A stretch of DNA of 64,000 nucleotides from Manis javanica. Its lineage: Eukaryota; Chordata; Mammalia; Pholidota; Manidae. The notes under the pieces are model-generated. The model did not search any database. It had not been told where the DNA came from and worked only from the letters and a program-made list of their open reading frames with translations. The stretch lies in the NCBI RefSeq assembly GCF_040802235.1, contig NC_133161.1:103433001-103497000 (forward strand). The letters are read 5' to 3'. A program made the translations under genes and the position numbers. Positions 12,361 through 25,746 of the stretch are shown one piece after another; the first letter of the stretch is position 1; the number at the start of each line of letters is the position of its first letter.

Positions 12361-15300
12361 TTTATCATAAGAAAAACTTAAAAGTCTTGTGAATCACATG
12401 TCTGTGGACAGTTTTGTTCATGAATGGAAACACTCATGAGGAAAAGTGACCATGAGATTGCCCATTAGCAAAACCAGTCAAAAATGTTGAGTAGGATCTG
12501 CTAGAACATTTCTGCAGGTTGGGAAGGCATATCCTCTGTGGAATATAATTTAAAGTGGCAGTGAGAGAGAAAAAATAAACGCTGCATCATAACTGGGTAG
12601 TGAGCTAATCACGTTCGACATATCAGTTGTTAACTGATAAAATATTCAACCGAACACAGACAGAGAACTTGTGCAATGAGACATGGGAGTAAAACATCTT
12701 AAAAAAAAAATAAAAGGATAGAGTAAAATATTAAGGATAATCATCTCTTTCAGGACAGTACATATTCTGTTGATAATTTCTGCAAATAGAACACATTTAA
12801 ACCCTTAAGATGAGTAAAATGAAAGAAGTGAATTCAACTTAATCAATTATTTGGTATTTTTTGTCTCCACTAAAAATAAATATTCAAATATTTTGAATTG
12901 GGATTCTTAAAATATAGCCATGAAGTAGCTCAGGAGTTCAAAATATAAGCAGCAGAACAATTGTTCGAGTTTATTTTTTTCCTCTTGAGCTTACCTTAAC
13001 TTAAATGCAGAGATCAGTATGTGTTCATGTGGCCTAAACAGTGACTTTTCACCCTGTACTTTGTTCTAAAAACATGATACATAGATTGTTTGGGAAGAAT
13101 TGCCTTGGGTTTTGCTAAAGTGATCCATAAAATACACTTTAGAGCTCCTTGTCTGTAGCTTATGTTTTCCAGAATAACAGAGATTTCCCATTTTCCAAGA
13201 CTGTCCCCTAAAATTGTGATAATTTAATTTTTATAGGACAATATTATGTCTAAAACCATGATCAAATAATTTGCTAGTATTTAATAAAAGAAGCATCGCT
13301 CATTTTTTACCAGATCAAAATCTACAGATCCATATCAAGAGTTCTTGAAAGATTTTGTTTTCAGTGAGCAATTTTGTAGGTTAGTGTTAGAGGAGTTCTT
13401 TTGTATTCATAAGTGTATAGAATGGAAATTTGAAAAACAGTAATGCATGCAAAGACAATGAATGAATATTTCACAATCTCTCCTTAATTCCAGAGCTAGT
13501 AACTTAATCTATTTCATACTCTCTATATATAGTATATTGACTAGACAGCTAAACAGAATACGTGCATGTGTATATATACATATATATTATATATATATAC
13601 ATATATATAATATGATATAGTAACTATAGTCTCTTCTAAAAGTGCACTTTAGATTTTTCATCGAAAAAGGGAAAAAAAAGGACTGTGTACTCCATTTGAG
13701 ATTTTGTGCTGTTTTTTGTTCCGATTGAAAAAAATAACATTAAGTAAGCATTTGTTGTCAATATTTAGCAGACAGGAAGTTTCTGTTTCTTATGCAAGAT
13801 TGTTCTGAGACTGTATTTCAAAACAGTGGGACAAAGAGGCATTTTACAACAAATGTTTTAAAGCAATTCTCTAAGCTTATAAAACCATATTTAGGCATTT
13901 TTTTCCTCTTTCATGTAAAGAGTAAAATATACCCTTGAGCTAATCTTGGATTTGGTCTATTTTTTAAAAGTTTGTATTAAATTTCATAAACATTAAATTT
14001 TAAATCAAAAACAAAAATGAATTCTTACGGTAAAACAATGTTTTTGTGTACGCAATCAAAGTGATTTGCAGAGTTGCACAGTAAAGTATAAAAACAGCTT
14101 TTACTCATGACTGCTGCAGCTGAGAAGAGCCTCCAGCAGGTGGGGACAGTGGGCAGGTGGGGATGTGGGACCAAAGGAAGGGTGGGGTCAGTGGATGGAC
14201 ATACCTGAGGAACTTCAGGGTTTATGAGGAACTCTGACTAAACCAGCCTAAGAATTCTTGCTAAAGACAGTCCAGGCACTCAGATATCTGGGGGATGGTG
14301 GAGGATGAGGGGCAAGATCAGATATCAGCAGGTACCAAGGGTGTGGGGTTCCTGCTAAATACCAGCTCAGCAGGGTTCCTGCCAAAATTGGATTTTACAG
14401 TGAAGAGCACTGATGGGCCCAGGAGAAGGTTCAGGAGTTGACTAACATTTGCTGAAGCCAAGAATCTTTGTGACTGTGTACAATTCAGAATACGCAAGTG
14501 CGCACACACACACACTCCCACTGCATTTTTAGAGATAGCACTGATATTAAAATGGTTATATCACACAAAGTAAAAAAAAAGTGTTACATAAATTTCTAAT
14601 AATTAATAAACAATAACAGAAGTGGAAATCATGCTTTCTAACTCCACAACTTGTAATATGGTTTATATGTCTTCAATGTCTTCATAAGACCCAGCTAGTT
14701 GTTTCATGGGAAAGGAAAGGAGTTCTTTGCCTGGTACATGAGTAGCTGAGGTAAATTTCCACTTCTCAGTGATGTGACCCTGCTTGCAAATGCCATTAAA
14801 CACAATCACCATTGTTCAAGATGCTCTTCTTAATTACATAGCAATTACCTGAGTGTTAGAAACTCTGACCTGTTGGAGACAACAGTGTGTGATGACGTTT
14901 TCCACATGCACCAGACAACCCCTAATAAGTGAACAATGGGCAACACAGCCAAACAGGGCCCTGGTCATTGGCAGTGACCAAAGGAGCTTTGTCCAGACTT
15001 GCTTCAGCCACTGTCCACCTAATTCTGTTCCAAGTACCTATAGGCAAGGCCAGCCAGGGGTCCCAAACAAGTCTAGGAAACACTCAGACGAAATTAAATG
15101 TGTTTCTTGACTGCAGAAATATATTATACTAGCATTAAAATACTGATATGCTTCCTGAATTGCTAAAAGTGAGGTGGGTGTATTTCAGTACAAAAATTGG
15201 GGAACTTATTGTAGGAAACCATTAAATGGTGTTTCTCTGGAGTCTGTGATTCCAAGACATTTTTCAGTGGATAAATTGTCTCATATTTACAGTCAAAATG

Positions 15301-17515
15301 GGTCTTATGATTGACTCTTGCAACAGTATCAGGTAATAACTCAGAATGTGTGGCCAGACATGGACTATGGGACATTTCTTCAGCTGTATCTGGGGGATGT
15401 TTCTGCCCTAGCCCAGGTTTTGAATACTAGGAATTTTGAAAATGCTTTCTTACGTTTAGAAACTATAAACTTATTTTGCCAATTAGCTATTCATGATCTT
15501 TCCCCAAACTCTGTTAGTATATTTTTCCTATTATTTGTCAGTAACTCCAGAGATGTTAAGTTCATTAACACTTCATCTCTCATTCCTACTATCCATATCT
15601 TTCTAAGTGTATTTTTTAATTGTTCTTGTTTTTCATAATGCAGTTTATAAATCTAATGCACTGAAATCCTTTTTTTTCCTGCAAGCTTCCCTCTTTTAAT
15701 GACCAACACAATAAGGTCTGCCTCTTTCCAAGTCTACACGTATATTTGATATATAAATGTTTTCTTCCAGCATATTATGCTTTTATATTTTAGATAGAGA
15801 ACAACTATATTATTTATGTAAATTCTCTTTATTGTTATTTATTGTCTATTGACTAAATCAGACAAAAACAAAGAAAATAATCAACTCTACCTTTGCTACT
15901 GTGGTTTGGTTAAATTTTCATTGCATTTCTTATGAAATATGTATTTTTCATGTATTTCTGTGGCATCTTAATTGACATGTGATGTTTTATGAGTGGTAAT
16001 TAATCTTGTTTATATTATTAATCATATTAAAGTAATCATTTTACATTTCTTTCCATGCTTCCTTGAATTCTACTCGGTTTGATATTTTTCTAAAACTTTC
16101 AAAGGAAAGAAATCTAGAATTAGACTTTTTCAGTTGAGCTGTATTTTCAAGGTGTCAAATATCATAAAAGCTTCTTAGAGAAGAGATTATGATCCTTATA
16201 GATTATGGGAGCCTTTCTGTGTTCAGCCCTATTTATGTTTTCCTGACACTTCAGGAAAATGATTGAATTAATTTATCCAATAGACTTTCAAATGAGGGTC
16301 AATTTTCCAATATGTTTAAAGATATGAAATCCTCATATTAATTAATTACTTGCTATTTAAAAGCTACATGGTTTATTTGTAGAACTGCTTGTGTTTTGCA
16401 GATTAAAAAATCAAAGTATGAATGCATAAACATGATATGATAAGTCCTCATACTTCAATTACAGATTTCATAGTGTTCCTCAGCTTTACCAGGGATTAAA
16501 TTCCTAAATCCCTTCTCAAGGACTGGAAGAGGACTGTAGGTCTTTGAAAAACAGAACTCACTTTTCTGAAGAAAACAGCTTTAATAAGCCCATCAAGCTT
16601 TGGTCAAAGCTGGGCAAATTGCTTGACCGAGTACTGCTGAAAAGCGGTTTTTCTGCCTCATCTTCATTGCCTCATATTCTAGTTGTTTCCTTAATCGCTT
16701 CTTAGGAGATATTTTTCCACTGCTCAATGAGGAAATTAGAACTCATTTTCATAACAGAATAAATAAAGCATAATTACAAGGCAAACTAACTTCAGTAAAA
16801 TCATCTGATGAACAGGTATTTATGGAACAACATTTAGGGACTTCAAGTGGAGTCTGGGTTCTATAAAGGTGACAAAGTATGGACTATCTCTTAGGGACAG
16901 CATGATTATAACTCATTAATCAGTCAGAATAATGATAGTTTAAAAATATTAAACAGAAAAATGTTATTAGTAGGTGTAATAGAAATCAAATGATAAAGGG
17001 GATATTGTGTTCAGAAGTTATGTTCAACCCTTTCTAAAAGGACAGAATTTGAGCTGGCCCTTGATCCATTCAATGCAAAAAATGGGTTGTACAGAGATTA
17101 TCTGTAATTTTAGTGCCTAAATTGAAGAGATCGCCCTAAACAGAGAGGGAGTCATGATGTTCGAATGATGAGTCTGCGTGCTCCCGGGAATTACTGACCT
17201 CCCTCCTTTAGTGCTTTGATAAAACAAAATGAAAGCAATAAATCACATTTTGGCATAAGTATAGGTATCATTTACATTAACAAAAATACTTCACTAGAAA
17301 TGGCAGCTACAATTATATACTGACACCTATTCAATTGTATCTTCACTGACTTTTTGAAAAATAAAGAACAATTCTACATGGTCAAAAAAATCAGTCCATA
17401 TTATGTGAGGTACCTTTTATGAGTACAATATTTAAAATGTAAATATTGGTAGACTATCTGAAAATAGAGTTGATAAAACTATTTGCACAAGCCCTAACTA
17501 TGGCAGGAGCAGCTG
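12361..17515. other. Unassigned, mostly AT-rich stretch
   Basis: Apart from the TA-rich repeat at 13568-13620 I see no nameable repeat or gene. Two patches with more balanced base composition, 14100-14520 and 14640-15110, may be old LTR or transposon remnants. They contain short frames only. Confidence 0.4.
13568..13620. repeat. (TA)n-rich low-complexity repeat
   Basis: Alternating TA/TATACA units, imperfect and strongly self-complementary. Directly visible. Confidence 0.95.
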
Positions 17516-17519
17516 GACT

Positions 17520-18335
17520 ATCTCTGAAATGCTCAGTCATCCTGCATCAGAGCAATCAGGACGACTGCCCCAAAGTGTGTTTTCCCCAACACCAATTCTG
17601 ACACTACCTACCTGGAGATTGCATAAGATCCACGAGGTGAGGGGCTCAGACCTACAAGATTCCCCCACTTTAGATGCCAATTGCATGTCCAGGGTGTTGT
17701 CCCATGTATGGCTATAAATCGGAGGTCCCAACACCTCCCTCCACAGGCTCAATTAATTTGCTAGACTGGTTCACAAAACAGGAAAACATTTACCAACTAG
17801 ACTTCCGGTTTACCAACAGTCAGATGGAAGAGGGGCATAAGGAAGTTTAGGGGTAAGGGGAGAAGGGTTCCCTGCTCTCTGTGCTTACCACTCTTCCCTT
17901 GCCTACATCTCAAACCCCAACTTTTGGGGGTTTTATGGAGGATTCATTACAGAGACATTATTGATTAAGTCACTGGTCTTGGCTGTTGGTGATTGAATTC
18001 AATCTCTACCCAGCTCCCCTCCTTGGAGGTGGGGTTGGAGCTGAAAGTTCCAACTCTCTAATCACATGGCTGCTTCCCCTGAAAACCAGCCCCCAACCTT
18101 AGGGGCTCTCCAAAGTCACCTCATTAACATACAATCAGGTGTTATATGGATAACAGCTCACCCTTTTTACTTTTATGGTCCCAGGTGATTTAGGGACTGA
18201 GAACAAAAAACAAATATTATAACAAAAGATGCTCCCATTGCTCTTATGATTTAGGAAATTGCAAGGCTTTGGGGAGCTCACACTTCTTATTTTTAATTTT
18301 ATAGCATGCTGTATAGTTTCAGCAACTAACTATAA
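17520..18335 (-). mobile_element. Probable ERV-class LTR, minus strand
   Basis: Read on the minus strand, this gives a TTAATGAGGTGAC block, a segment on the AATCACCAACAGCC theme, then TAATGAATCCTCCATAAAAC (TATA-like). These are followed by a CTAGCAAATTAATTGAGCC block, an ACCTCCGATTTATAGCC block and a CTCCAGGTAGGTAGTGTCAG block. This series is familiar from a mammalian LTR family of about 600-800 bp, but I cannot name it with certainty. Frames on both strands here (17529-17752) are short and inside the repeat. Confidence 0.6.
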
Positions 18336-18539
18336 AGCCACAAAATGGAGGACATACAAAGAGGCTGGTTCCAGAGACAACCCCTGTGAGAAGGTCTTAC
18401 GCTTCCTTTCCTCTCTCTTGTCTTGCTCTTTTCTATGATGTTACAAATTAGCGGAGGTTGGCCTCAGGGTGTGTAGGAGATACCATATCATTCATTCCCG
18501 ATGTCTGCTCAGACACAATGTGCACTGAGAGCACAACCC

Positions 18540-18844
18540 CCATGGATTCAAAAGAGAAAGGAGGAGACCCAGTCCCAGAGACCCCAAACCTCAGTGGGCC
18601 TGTGGGGGCACAGCCAGGGCACAGAGCAGAGCAGCAGAGGCTTGGGTTGAGTCAAATGATTAGGGTACAGACATGCACAGCAGATAGTCTACATGAGGAC
18701 AGCCATCTGCAGCCAAGGAAAGAAGGAAACAAACTGCTGATGCTTGCTTGCACTTCTCATCTCCAGGACTGTGAGGAATAAATGTCTGCTGTCAATCCAA
18801 GTGGTCTGTGGCACCTGGTTATGATAGTCCTAGAAACTAATACA
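18540..18844 (+). mobile_element. MLT1-class (MaLR) LTR, 3' part
   Basis: The 3' end reads ATCTCCAGGACTGTGAGGAA, then TAAATGTCTGCTG, then GTCTGTGGCACC, and stops at CTAATACAG. That is the characteristic 3' end of MLT1/MST LTRs. The 5' boundary is unclear. The 107-codon frame at 18458-18781 runs through it and is not a gene. Confidence 0.6.
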
Positions 18845-18849
18845 GTAGC

Positions 18850-20385
18850 ACTTCCGAGAGTTTAAATTTTGGGCCAGAATTTGAACATAAGATATCTGCC
18901 AGCTATAACTATGTTAGTATTTATGAAGAGACTTTGGGTAAAATTGAAATGCAAATATCTTTAAAATATTGTTTCCATGTATGTCATTCACCGGATTAAA
19001 GAAAGTGGGTCAACTGAAAGTACGTGGCGTGCCTTCAACACTCTTCTGAGAGAACCACATACCTATGTATATTATTTGTGACAAATTCATCTTAGTGATT
19101 CCATTTCACATCAGTTTTCACTGACAGACTATGCAGAGTTAGGGAAACCATATTCTAAGTGATTTTTTTTGCCTAGGGGATTAGAATAGAAAAATGGAGA
19201 AAAATTCAGATAACATTTCTGTCATAGGAGTTTCAATTTTAGTTGAAGGATGGGTACAGATTCACATCACATATAGAGAGTTGAAATGGCTGTAACAGAG
19301 GAGTTTACATTAGCTCCCTGAAGTGCATTACCTGAATCCTATATTTCAGTTTTAATTTCTAAATGAAACAAACAAACATACTCTAAATTTCCAAGGAGTA
19401 AATAGCTGTTAGGGAAGGAGAAAATATGTCAAATAAAAACATATTGACAATGTCCTGAAGGGTACAGTACTTTGCAAGTGATCTAAAAGAATATGAGGAT
19501 AAAGATGGGGACCTGTTCCCTCTTCTCCACCCCCTGTAGATATTCAAAAGACCCCATGTCCTCTGTGCCCTTACCCCCAAGACATCCATACAAGGTGCAA
19601 GGACTCAGAAGCATGTCCATCATGGAAGGAGTTTTGGAACTATCTCAATGTATTACTGAGTTCTTTATTTCTTAGATAATTTGGAATATTTGGGCTCTCT
19701 TTTGAGGTTCAGAGTGTCAGAGCTTCTAACTGATGCAAGCAGCTGTTGGCATCTGTACACTTTAATTTCACTGGACTGACCATATCGGGAATGTATTCAC
19801 TGCTGACATATTTTCCTCAAGCTCTTGTCTCAGTGGACATCACCTCTGGCTGCAATTTCATCACAAATAATAGATGGGCAATGTACAGACACTGCCGTAT
19901 CTCTGAGAGGTGGAGAGAGTGTAGACACAGTCATGTTCATAAACCTTCAGTTAGTGCATCCCAAGCCTTCTGTCAGGTGCTTCATTTAGATTGACAGAGA
20001 CATAGAAACCTCTGACAGCATAGGTTTTCTGACCCACTGCTTTGGCCTTCCACATGGCCATCTGTGAGTATTTGCAGCTTAGTGAGTGGACGGCATCAGG
20101 TACACAGTAGTTAACTGTTACATCTGTATGGTAGTCGACAAGAGTTATCTTCTAGGTAGTATCAGTAAAGTGGCTAAATGTATACCTACATCATAGCTGG
20201 TAGTGTTACCTTTTGACAAACCACACAGACCACATGTGTGTAAGGTAATATGATTACTACAAGGTTAGGAAGAAGCATGAGCACAATGAAAACTGAGCAG
20301 GTGTATATGATACCATTTAGAGTATAAACAGTGGTGAACATACAGATTTTACTATGCCTTGCTAACTGCTTTAAATAACAACTCA
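18850..20385. other. Unassigned stretch
   Basis: No gene or repeat recognised. Short frames overlap on both strands (for example 19383-19675 and 19746-19994) with no domain-like composition. Confidence 0.45.
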
Positions 20386-20389
20386 TTTA

Positions 20390-20550
20390 TTCATAATTAA
20401 TTCCATGCTATTAATATAATCATCATTTTACAGGAAAAGAAATTGAGGGTTTTAGGAGTTTGGGTTTCTTGCCCAAATGTATTTATTCAAGTGATCGAGT
20501 CATAATAAATTTCAGGTCTGTCAGTCTACAAGGATTTTCTTACCTTGAAA
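20390..20550 (-). mobile_element. MIR SINE fragment
   Basis: The plus strand shows CATTTTACAGGAAAAGAAAT, then TGAGGGTTTTAGGAGTTTGG, then TTGCCCAAAT and an ...TTTCAGGTCTGTCAGTCTAC tail. In order these match the reverse complement of the MIR core and its tRNA-related left side. Confidence 0.65.
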
Positions 20551-21736
20551 ATGTGAAGAGGAGATTTCTGCTTTGGCATTCAAACACCATGAGAGAGGGT
20601 GGTGCTTCAGAACCTCAAAAATGAGGTATAACCTGTCTCTTGTTTGTTTGAAAGATGCAAATTCAGTTAGCCAGGTGTTAATCGGGTTTTAAATATTTTT
20701 AAATGTATGAGATATGTGTGCTCTCAACCATTATTAATGTGAGCTATCAAAACACTTGCTGCAGTTTTAAATCCTTTAAGTACACATGACAGGTTCTACC
20801 CACCGTCTGTGCTACCACAGAAATTACCATGTGGAGTACCTGTAGGTGTTTCACAGCTTATTAAACTATAATTGTGGAACTGTAATTACAGCAGATGCAC
20901 CACAATGCTGAATTTTAGAAAACAACTTCCCCTTAAATCATAAAAAAAGAGCAAACTTTATGTACTTCTGCAGCAGTGACACGATTCTATTAAAATAAAA
21001 TACTGCTAGAGGTGCAAAATTCACTTTTTCAAAGTATGTGAGAAATGATTACGCTATCCATCACTTAAAAATAAATACAGTCATATTATAATCAAAGCTG
21101 AGAAAAGAGGTACAATCAGAAGCACTGCATGTTAAAAACATCCTATCTGGTGGGTATTATGTATGTGTCAGCTTACAGTATGGCAGTTACTTCTGACTAA
21201 TAAGGCGATTACATATATTCACATTGCAGGTAACTTCCTCTTGCTGGGTGGCATCAACCTGCGTCCTGTCCTTGAGGTGTGTACTGCAGGAGCGAACGGG
21301 TCACCTGCCAAAGTGGGCGGGGGCAGCTTCATTTAACCTGACCATTAAGGGGTCTGCTGGTGGCTTTCATCTCTCTCAAACAACTGAGAGTGTGGGGACA
21401 CACGGTGCAGTTCCCTAAGAATCGGATTGGAAGATGCCCTTCAAGGGACGGCTGGTTTGTCTTATTGTCCAAAATCCTCAGCCCACCTTCAGCTTCATGA
21501 TGAATTTTGCTCAGTGTATGCGGAGGGTGGGGGGCGGGTAATGGCAGCTGTTGCTTTGGGCCTATGTTAACAGGGAACTTACTCATTGTGGAGGCTCGCC
21601 TATCTTCACAGATAATTAAAAAAATCACCTAATGTTGAGCTGAACCTGGCTCATCCGACCCTTCTAGGAAGTGCCTCTGAGCACCAGATGAGGAAAGTAT
21701 TTCCGCTGGTACAAGGAAGTACTTAAATACTTAAAG
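20551..21736. other. Unassigned stretch
   Basis: Nothing recognised. A G-rich patch at about 21525-21545 (GGGTGGGGGGCGGG) stands out. The minus-strand 99-codon frame at 21329-21628 has no recognisable domain. Confidence 0.4.
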
Positions 21737-22220
21737 TGTAGGGGTTGGGAGTATGGCACCCCAAAACATGCCACTTTGGCATATTGGTTATTTTGAATTA
21801 AAGGTGCTTGCGAAGGAGCCAGTGCAAGAAGCACGCCCTGCGGCTCCTTTGTCCCCCTGGAAGCAGGAGAGTCCTCTGCCCATGAAGACGCCCTCCCTGC
21901 GCCAGGAGGGCAGAGGCAGCCTCGTCACCGGTCAGGGAATGGCGAGCTGCGGAGGCTGCAGGAACAAACCTTGTTATTTCTTCTGCATTTCACTACCCCA
22001 GCCCTTTGTCTTGTCAATTATTTACAAATTTATTGTTTCTTTGTCTAAATGGTATGAAAGCTTCCTGCTCTGGTCACTTCTTTGGGTCCCATGTCTTTGC
22101 GAGGCTCCTGTGCAGATGTACATAATTAAAGTAGGTTCTCGCCTGTTAAACTTTTTATTACTAGGGGGTCTCAGCCAGGCACCCAGACGGTGCAAGGAAA
22201 ATGATTTTTCCTCCCTTACA
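21737..22220 (+). mobile_element. ERV1-type solo LTR, plus strand
   Basis: TG...CA termini (TGTAGGGGTTGG... to ...CCTCCCTTACA), about 484 bp. Landmarks are ATGGCACCCCAAAACATGCC near the 5' end, CATAATTAAA as a polyadenylation-like signal near 22121, then a TTTATTACTAGGGGGTCTCA segment and an AAAATGATTTTTCCTCCC U5 end. The element at 24036-24580 shows the same landmarks in the opposite orientation. The 162-codon frame at 21753-22241 lies inside the LTR and is not a gene. Confidence 0.7.
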
Positions 22221-23824
22221 AAATTAAATTTAAATATCTAATTTTTGCCTTCTCTCTTAAAGGCAGCATCCCTAGTTACTTCACCAGCTCCTCATAAAAA
22301 TCAAATAAACAACTCAGGGGAAATGTTTTATGTTCTTGGATCAATAGCATTGCCATGGTATATAAATTCAAGCACATAAACAGTTCATGTGGTAAAACCG
22401 AAATTGTGGTAAGGCTGAAATTTGGAAGAAGTCAGAGAAGACTCCCACATTTAGGTGTCATTTAAGGCACAGTACTTTGAAACAAAGAAACTCAGATTTG
22501 AAATTAGGAAATTTGCATTTTCAATTGATAATATCAAGCAGTGTTTTCTTGTATAATTAATTTACTCTCTAAGAGTTTCGTTTTAAAATCTTGAATCAGG
22601 AGTAGTAATAGTAAGCAAATGAGAATTTTTTTCTAAATATAATTTGGATACAGGAGGTATATGTGAATAAATACTTTTAATACCTTAGAGATACCTGGAT
22701 GACAGTATTTATAGGAGACTGGAAGAAATGCATCAAAGATAGCAAAGTTTGTAAACCTGGGAGTAAAAGTACTTGTGGTCTTTACACATACAAGTAAATT
22801 ACACTAAATTGTGGACTGAAGATACCTTTGGATTGTATGATTGGATCTGACTTAGATTTATGAAGAGAAAGAATCTTTCCTAGGAGCATCTTCTCTTCAG
22901 ACTTAAAAGTATCTTTATTGTTGGCAACTTCCTTTCAACCAAGTGGAGTTTTTCTTTCTCAATCCACCACATTTTTGCCACCATCTTCCTTGCAAGGTTG
23001 TTCATAGGAATCCAGCTGAACAATATCACATTTAGATCTGTGTCCCCACCTTTTATTGTTTGCCCCTGCCTCTCCTACGGAATTCCTCTTTCTAAAGCAC
23101 CATGGCGAGCAGGGCACCAGCCAGCAAACCCTGTTACCGTTCCTACCTATGCTAAGGAGGCTCAGGATTCCTGGAAGTGCCTTTACTTTAGTAAAGAAAA
23201 ATCAAGCCATTTGCTGGCAATTAACCTTGAGCAAGGGACTCTACTACTTTTGTGGATCATTGTAGGGATTAATGGAATTCCATTTTTAACATGTTGTGAA
23301 TTACAGTGAATTTTTTAAATTAAGATTCTTTTAATATTTTTCTATGATGTACTGATTTAGTCTGTGCTCTGTGTTCTAGTCCTAAATTTTTTTCAAATTT
23401 CTTCAATCTTACTATTGTCTTACATTTTAACCAACGTATCCTACTCATGATCTCTTATCATCATTTTTGTTGATACTAAATCTTAGGCCAAAGAGCTCTG
23501 ATGAGTGACCTTTCTTGCCCTTTCCTTCTGAATGAACAGTAGTTCTCCACTTTCTTCTGCCATCATTCTTCCCATCAGCATACTTAGCATGGCTTTTCAT
23601 TCCTTTTCCCTGGTGCACATTCTGTCATGACTAATATAATTATATGACTTGTTTTGTATCTGTGGTAGACAGTGAAGGCCTCCAAATTGTCTTAGTTGAC
23701 TTAATATTCCACAGTCAAAGTTACAGTGCTTTTATTGAGGCACCTAATAACTCATGAACATACATTTTATTTTAATAATTATATTGTTTAATATCTGTTT
23801 TGTAACTGAAATTTTATCAATTCA
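22221..23824. other. Unassigned stretch
   Basis: Mostly AT-rich DNA without recognisable gene or repeat. A 103-codon plus frame (22998-23309) has no domain-like features and no plausible exon borders. Confidence 0.4.
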
Positions 23825-24035
23825 TCAGATATTTTCCAAGCAACCATTAAATATAAGAGGAACTAGTCAGGGCATTAGGGGTACTACAGTTACTGAAACC
23901 AATAAAAATCCCTGCCCCCATTGACATAGAAAATACAAAAAAAAAAAAAGCAAATTAAGTTCTGCCTAGTATAAGGTAGTAAATGCTATGAAAGTGGGTG
24001 AGAGTGGGAGAGGTTTAACATTTTAAATAGGATAG

Positions 24036-24580
24036 TGTAGGGGAAGAAAAATGATTTTCCCTCTACCCTCTGAATTCTCGCCTGAGACCCCCTATAATAA
24101 AGGACAGATTAACAAAAGAAAAACAAACAGAAGTTTGTTAACATGGATGCATCCTGGATACATGAGAGAGATCCAGAAAAATCAAATACTCCCCTAGATG
24201 ACCCAGCCACCACTTTAAATGTCATCTCCAGCTCCAAAAGAAAGATGTTGGGTCAGGGGAGGGCAGTTAGGCAGAAAAACTAGGAAAAGCACAGATTCAA
24301 GGGTCAGGTTGTTAATGAATATTTAAGACCTACTTTCTCCATTGAGATGAGTTCTTGTCTTATAGAGCTGTCCTTCTCTCCCAGGTACAGGGAGGGAGAC
24401 AATTGCAAATGGAGATTCCTTTTGTTAATGTAAATATCCCTTCCAGAGGGTACACTTCTACTGTTTCCAGAACTCCTCGTGTGTCTGCTGCTTCTCAAAA
24501 ATAATAAACTCAAAATACTCATGTTCTGGGGTGTCATATTCTGTTACCCTGAAGTAGTCAAGGTAGATCTCATTGAGCAG
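24036..24580 (-). mobile_element. ERV1-type solo LTR inserted in the L2, minus strand
   Basis: The plus strand begins TGTAGGGGAAGAAAAATGAT and has AGACCCCCTATAATAAAGGA. These are reverse complements of the U5 end of the LTR at 21737-22220. Near the other end, GGGGTGTCATA mirrors that LTR's ATGGCACCCC. The shared landmarks show the two belong to one family, inserted independently in opposite directions. The boundary near 24580 is approximate. A frame at 24304-24537 is a chance ORF inside the LTR. Confidence 0.65.
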
Positions 24581-25746
24581 GTCATCTCAGGGCAAAGCTT
24601 TGAAAAAGGGTGCCCTACAGACACCCAGAAGAAGAGCTTTCTACACGTAGAGCAAATCTGTGCTGTTCATGTGGCTAGAGAAGACTAAGCAAAAGACAGA
24701 AAGGAATGAGATGAAGTCCTCAGGAATTCAGTTTGGTTTTTTTATTCACTTATTTTTAGAGTCTTTAAGACCATGGTAAAATTTTTGGCTTTCTGCCTGA
24801 TATGGGGAGAGCTGAGGGAAATTTTAGTAGATATGTGTCATGGTCTGACTTTATATTTAGAAATGATCTTCCAGAAACAGTATTGACAATATCTTGAAGG
24901 GGAAAGTGGTAAAAGCAAGGAGACAGGTTCACGGGCTATTGCAATAATCCAGGCAAGGTAATGCTGAAGTCTTGGAAGAAGTGGTGGAGTGTCCAGATAC
25001 TGGATATTATTTTTAGGAGGAGACCAGAGATGGTGTTAAATGACTATACTAAGAATGTGAGAGAAAATGAGAAGTCAAAGCTGAGTATAGGTTTTTCTTT
25101 AAGGAACTAGAAGAATATTCTCCACTGAGTAGAGAAAGTTTTTTTGGGGAAGGTAAAGCAGTTATGTTTGGACATTCTGTTTGAATGTCTGTTAGAGCTC
25201 AGAGTTTATGGAAATATTCAGGCTCAGTATATAGATTCTCGGCATGCAAGCTGTTTAAAGTCCTGGGTCTGGATGGGATCACCAAGGGAGCAAGGATAGG
25301 TTGAGAACATGGATGACTCAAAGATTGAGTCCTGCAATTCTGTAAAGTTGAGGAGATGAAGAAAGAAACCATCATAAGAAACTGACAAGATAGGGGATGA
25401 ACAATAGAACACAATCTCCTAAAACAAGGAAGGCTCACACAGCCTGTGTTAAATGCTGCTGAGAGGTCTAGTCAACAGACAGTGGACGCTAAGGTCAAAC
25501 TAGGATTTAGTTAGCCACCTTGTTAACCTCATCTGTGGCAAACTCAGAAGGAGATCAATGGAGAGTTAAGAATGAAAGCCTATTTAGAATGGGTTCAAGA
25601 GAAAACAAGAATGAAAGAATGAAAGAAAAATTTTTTTGAGGAATTTTGATGTCCAGGATGACATAGAGTTTAGGCTATGTCTGGAGAGGTGGGATCAGGA
25701 GATAATTTGTTTTTTGTTTGGTTTGTTAGTTCTTTTGTTTTTTAGA

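Noticed and set aside
21753..22241. 162-codon plus-strand open frame, the longest in the window
   Set aside because: It is contained in an ERV1-type LTR. Its beginning corresponds to the LTR 5' landmark shared with the inverted copy at 24036-24580, so it is a chance frame in a non-coding terminal repeat.
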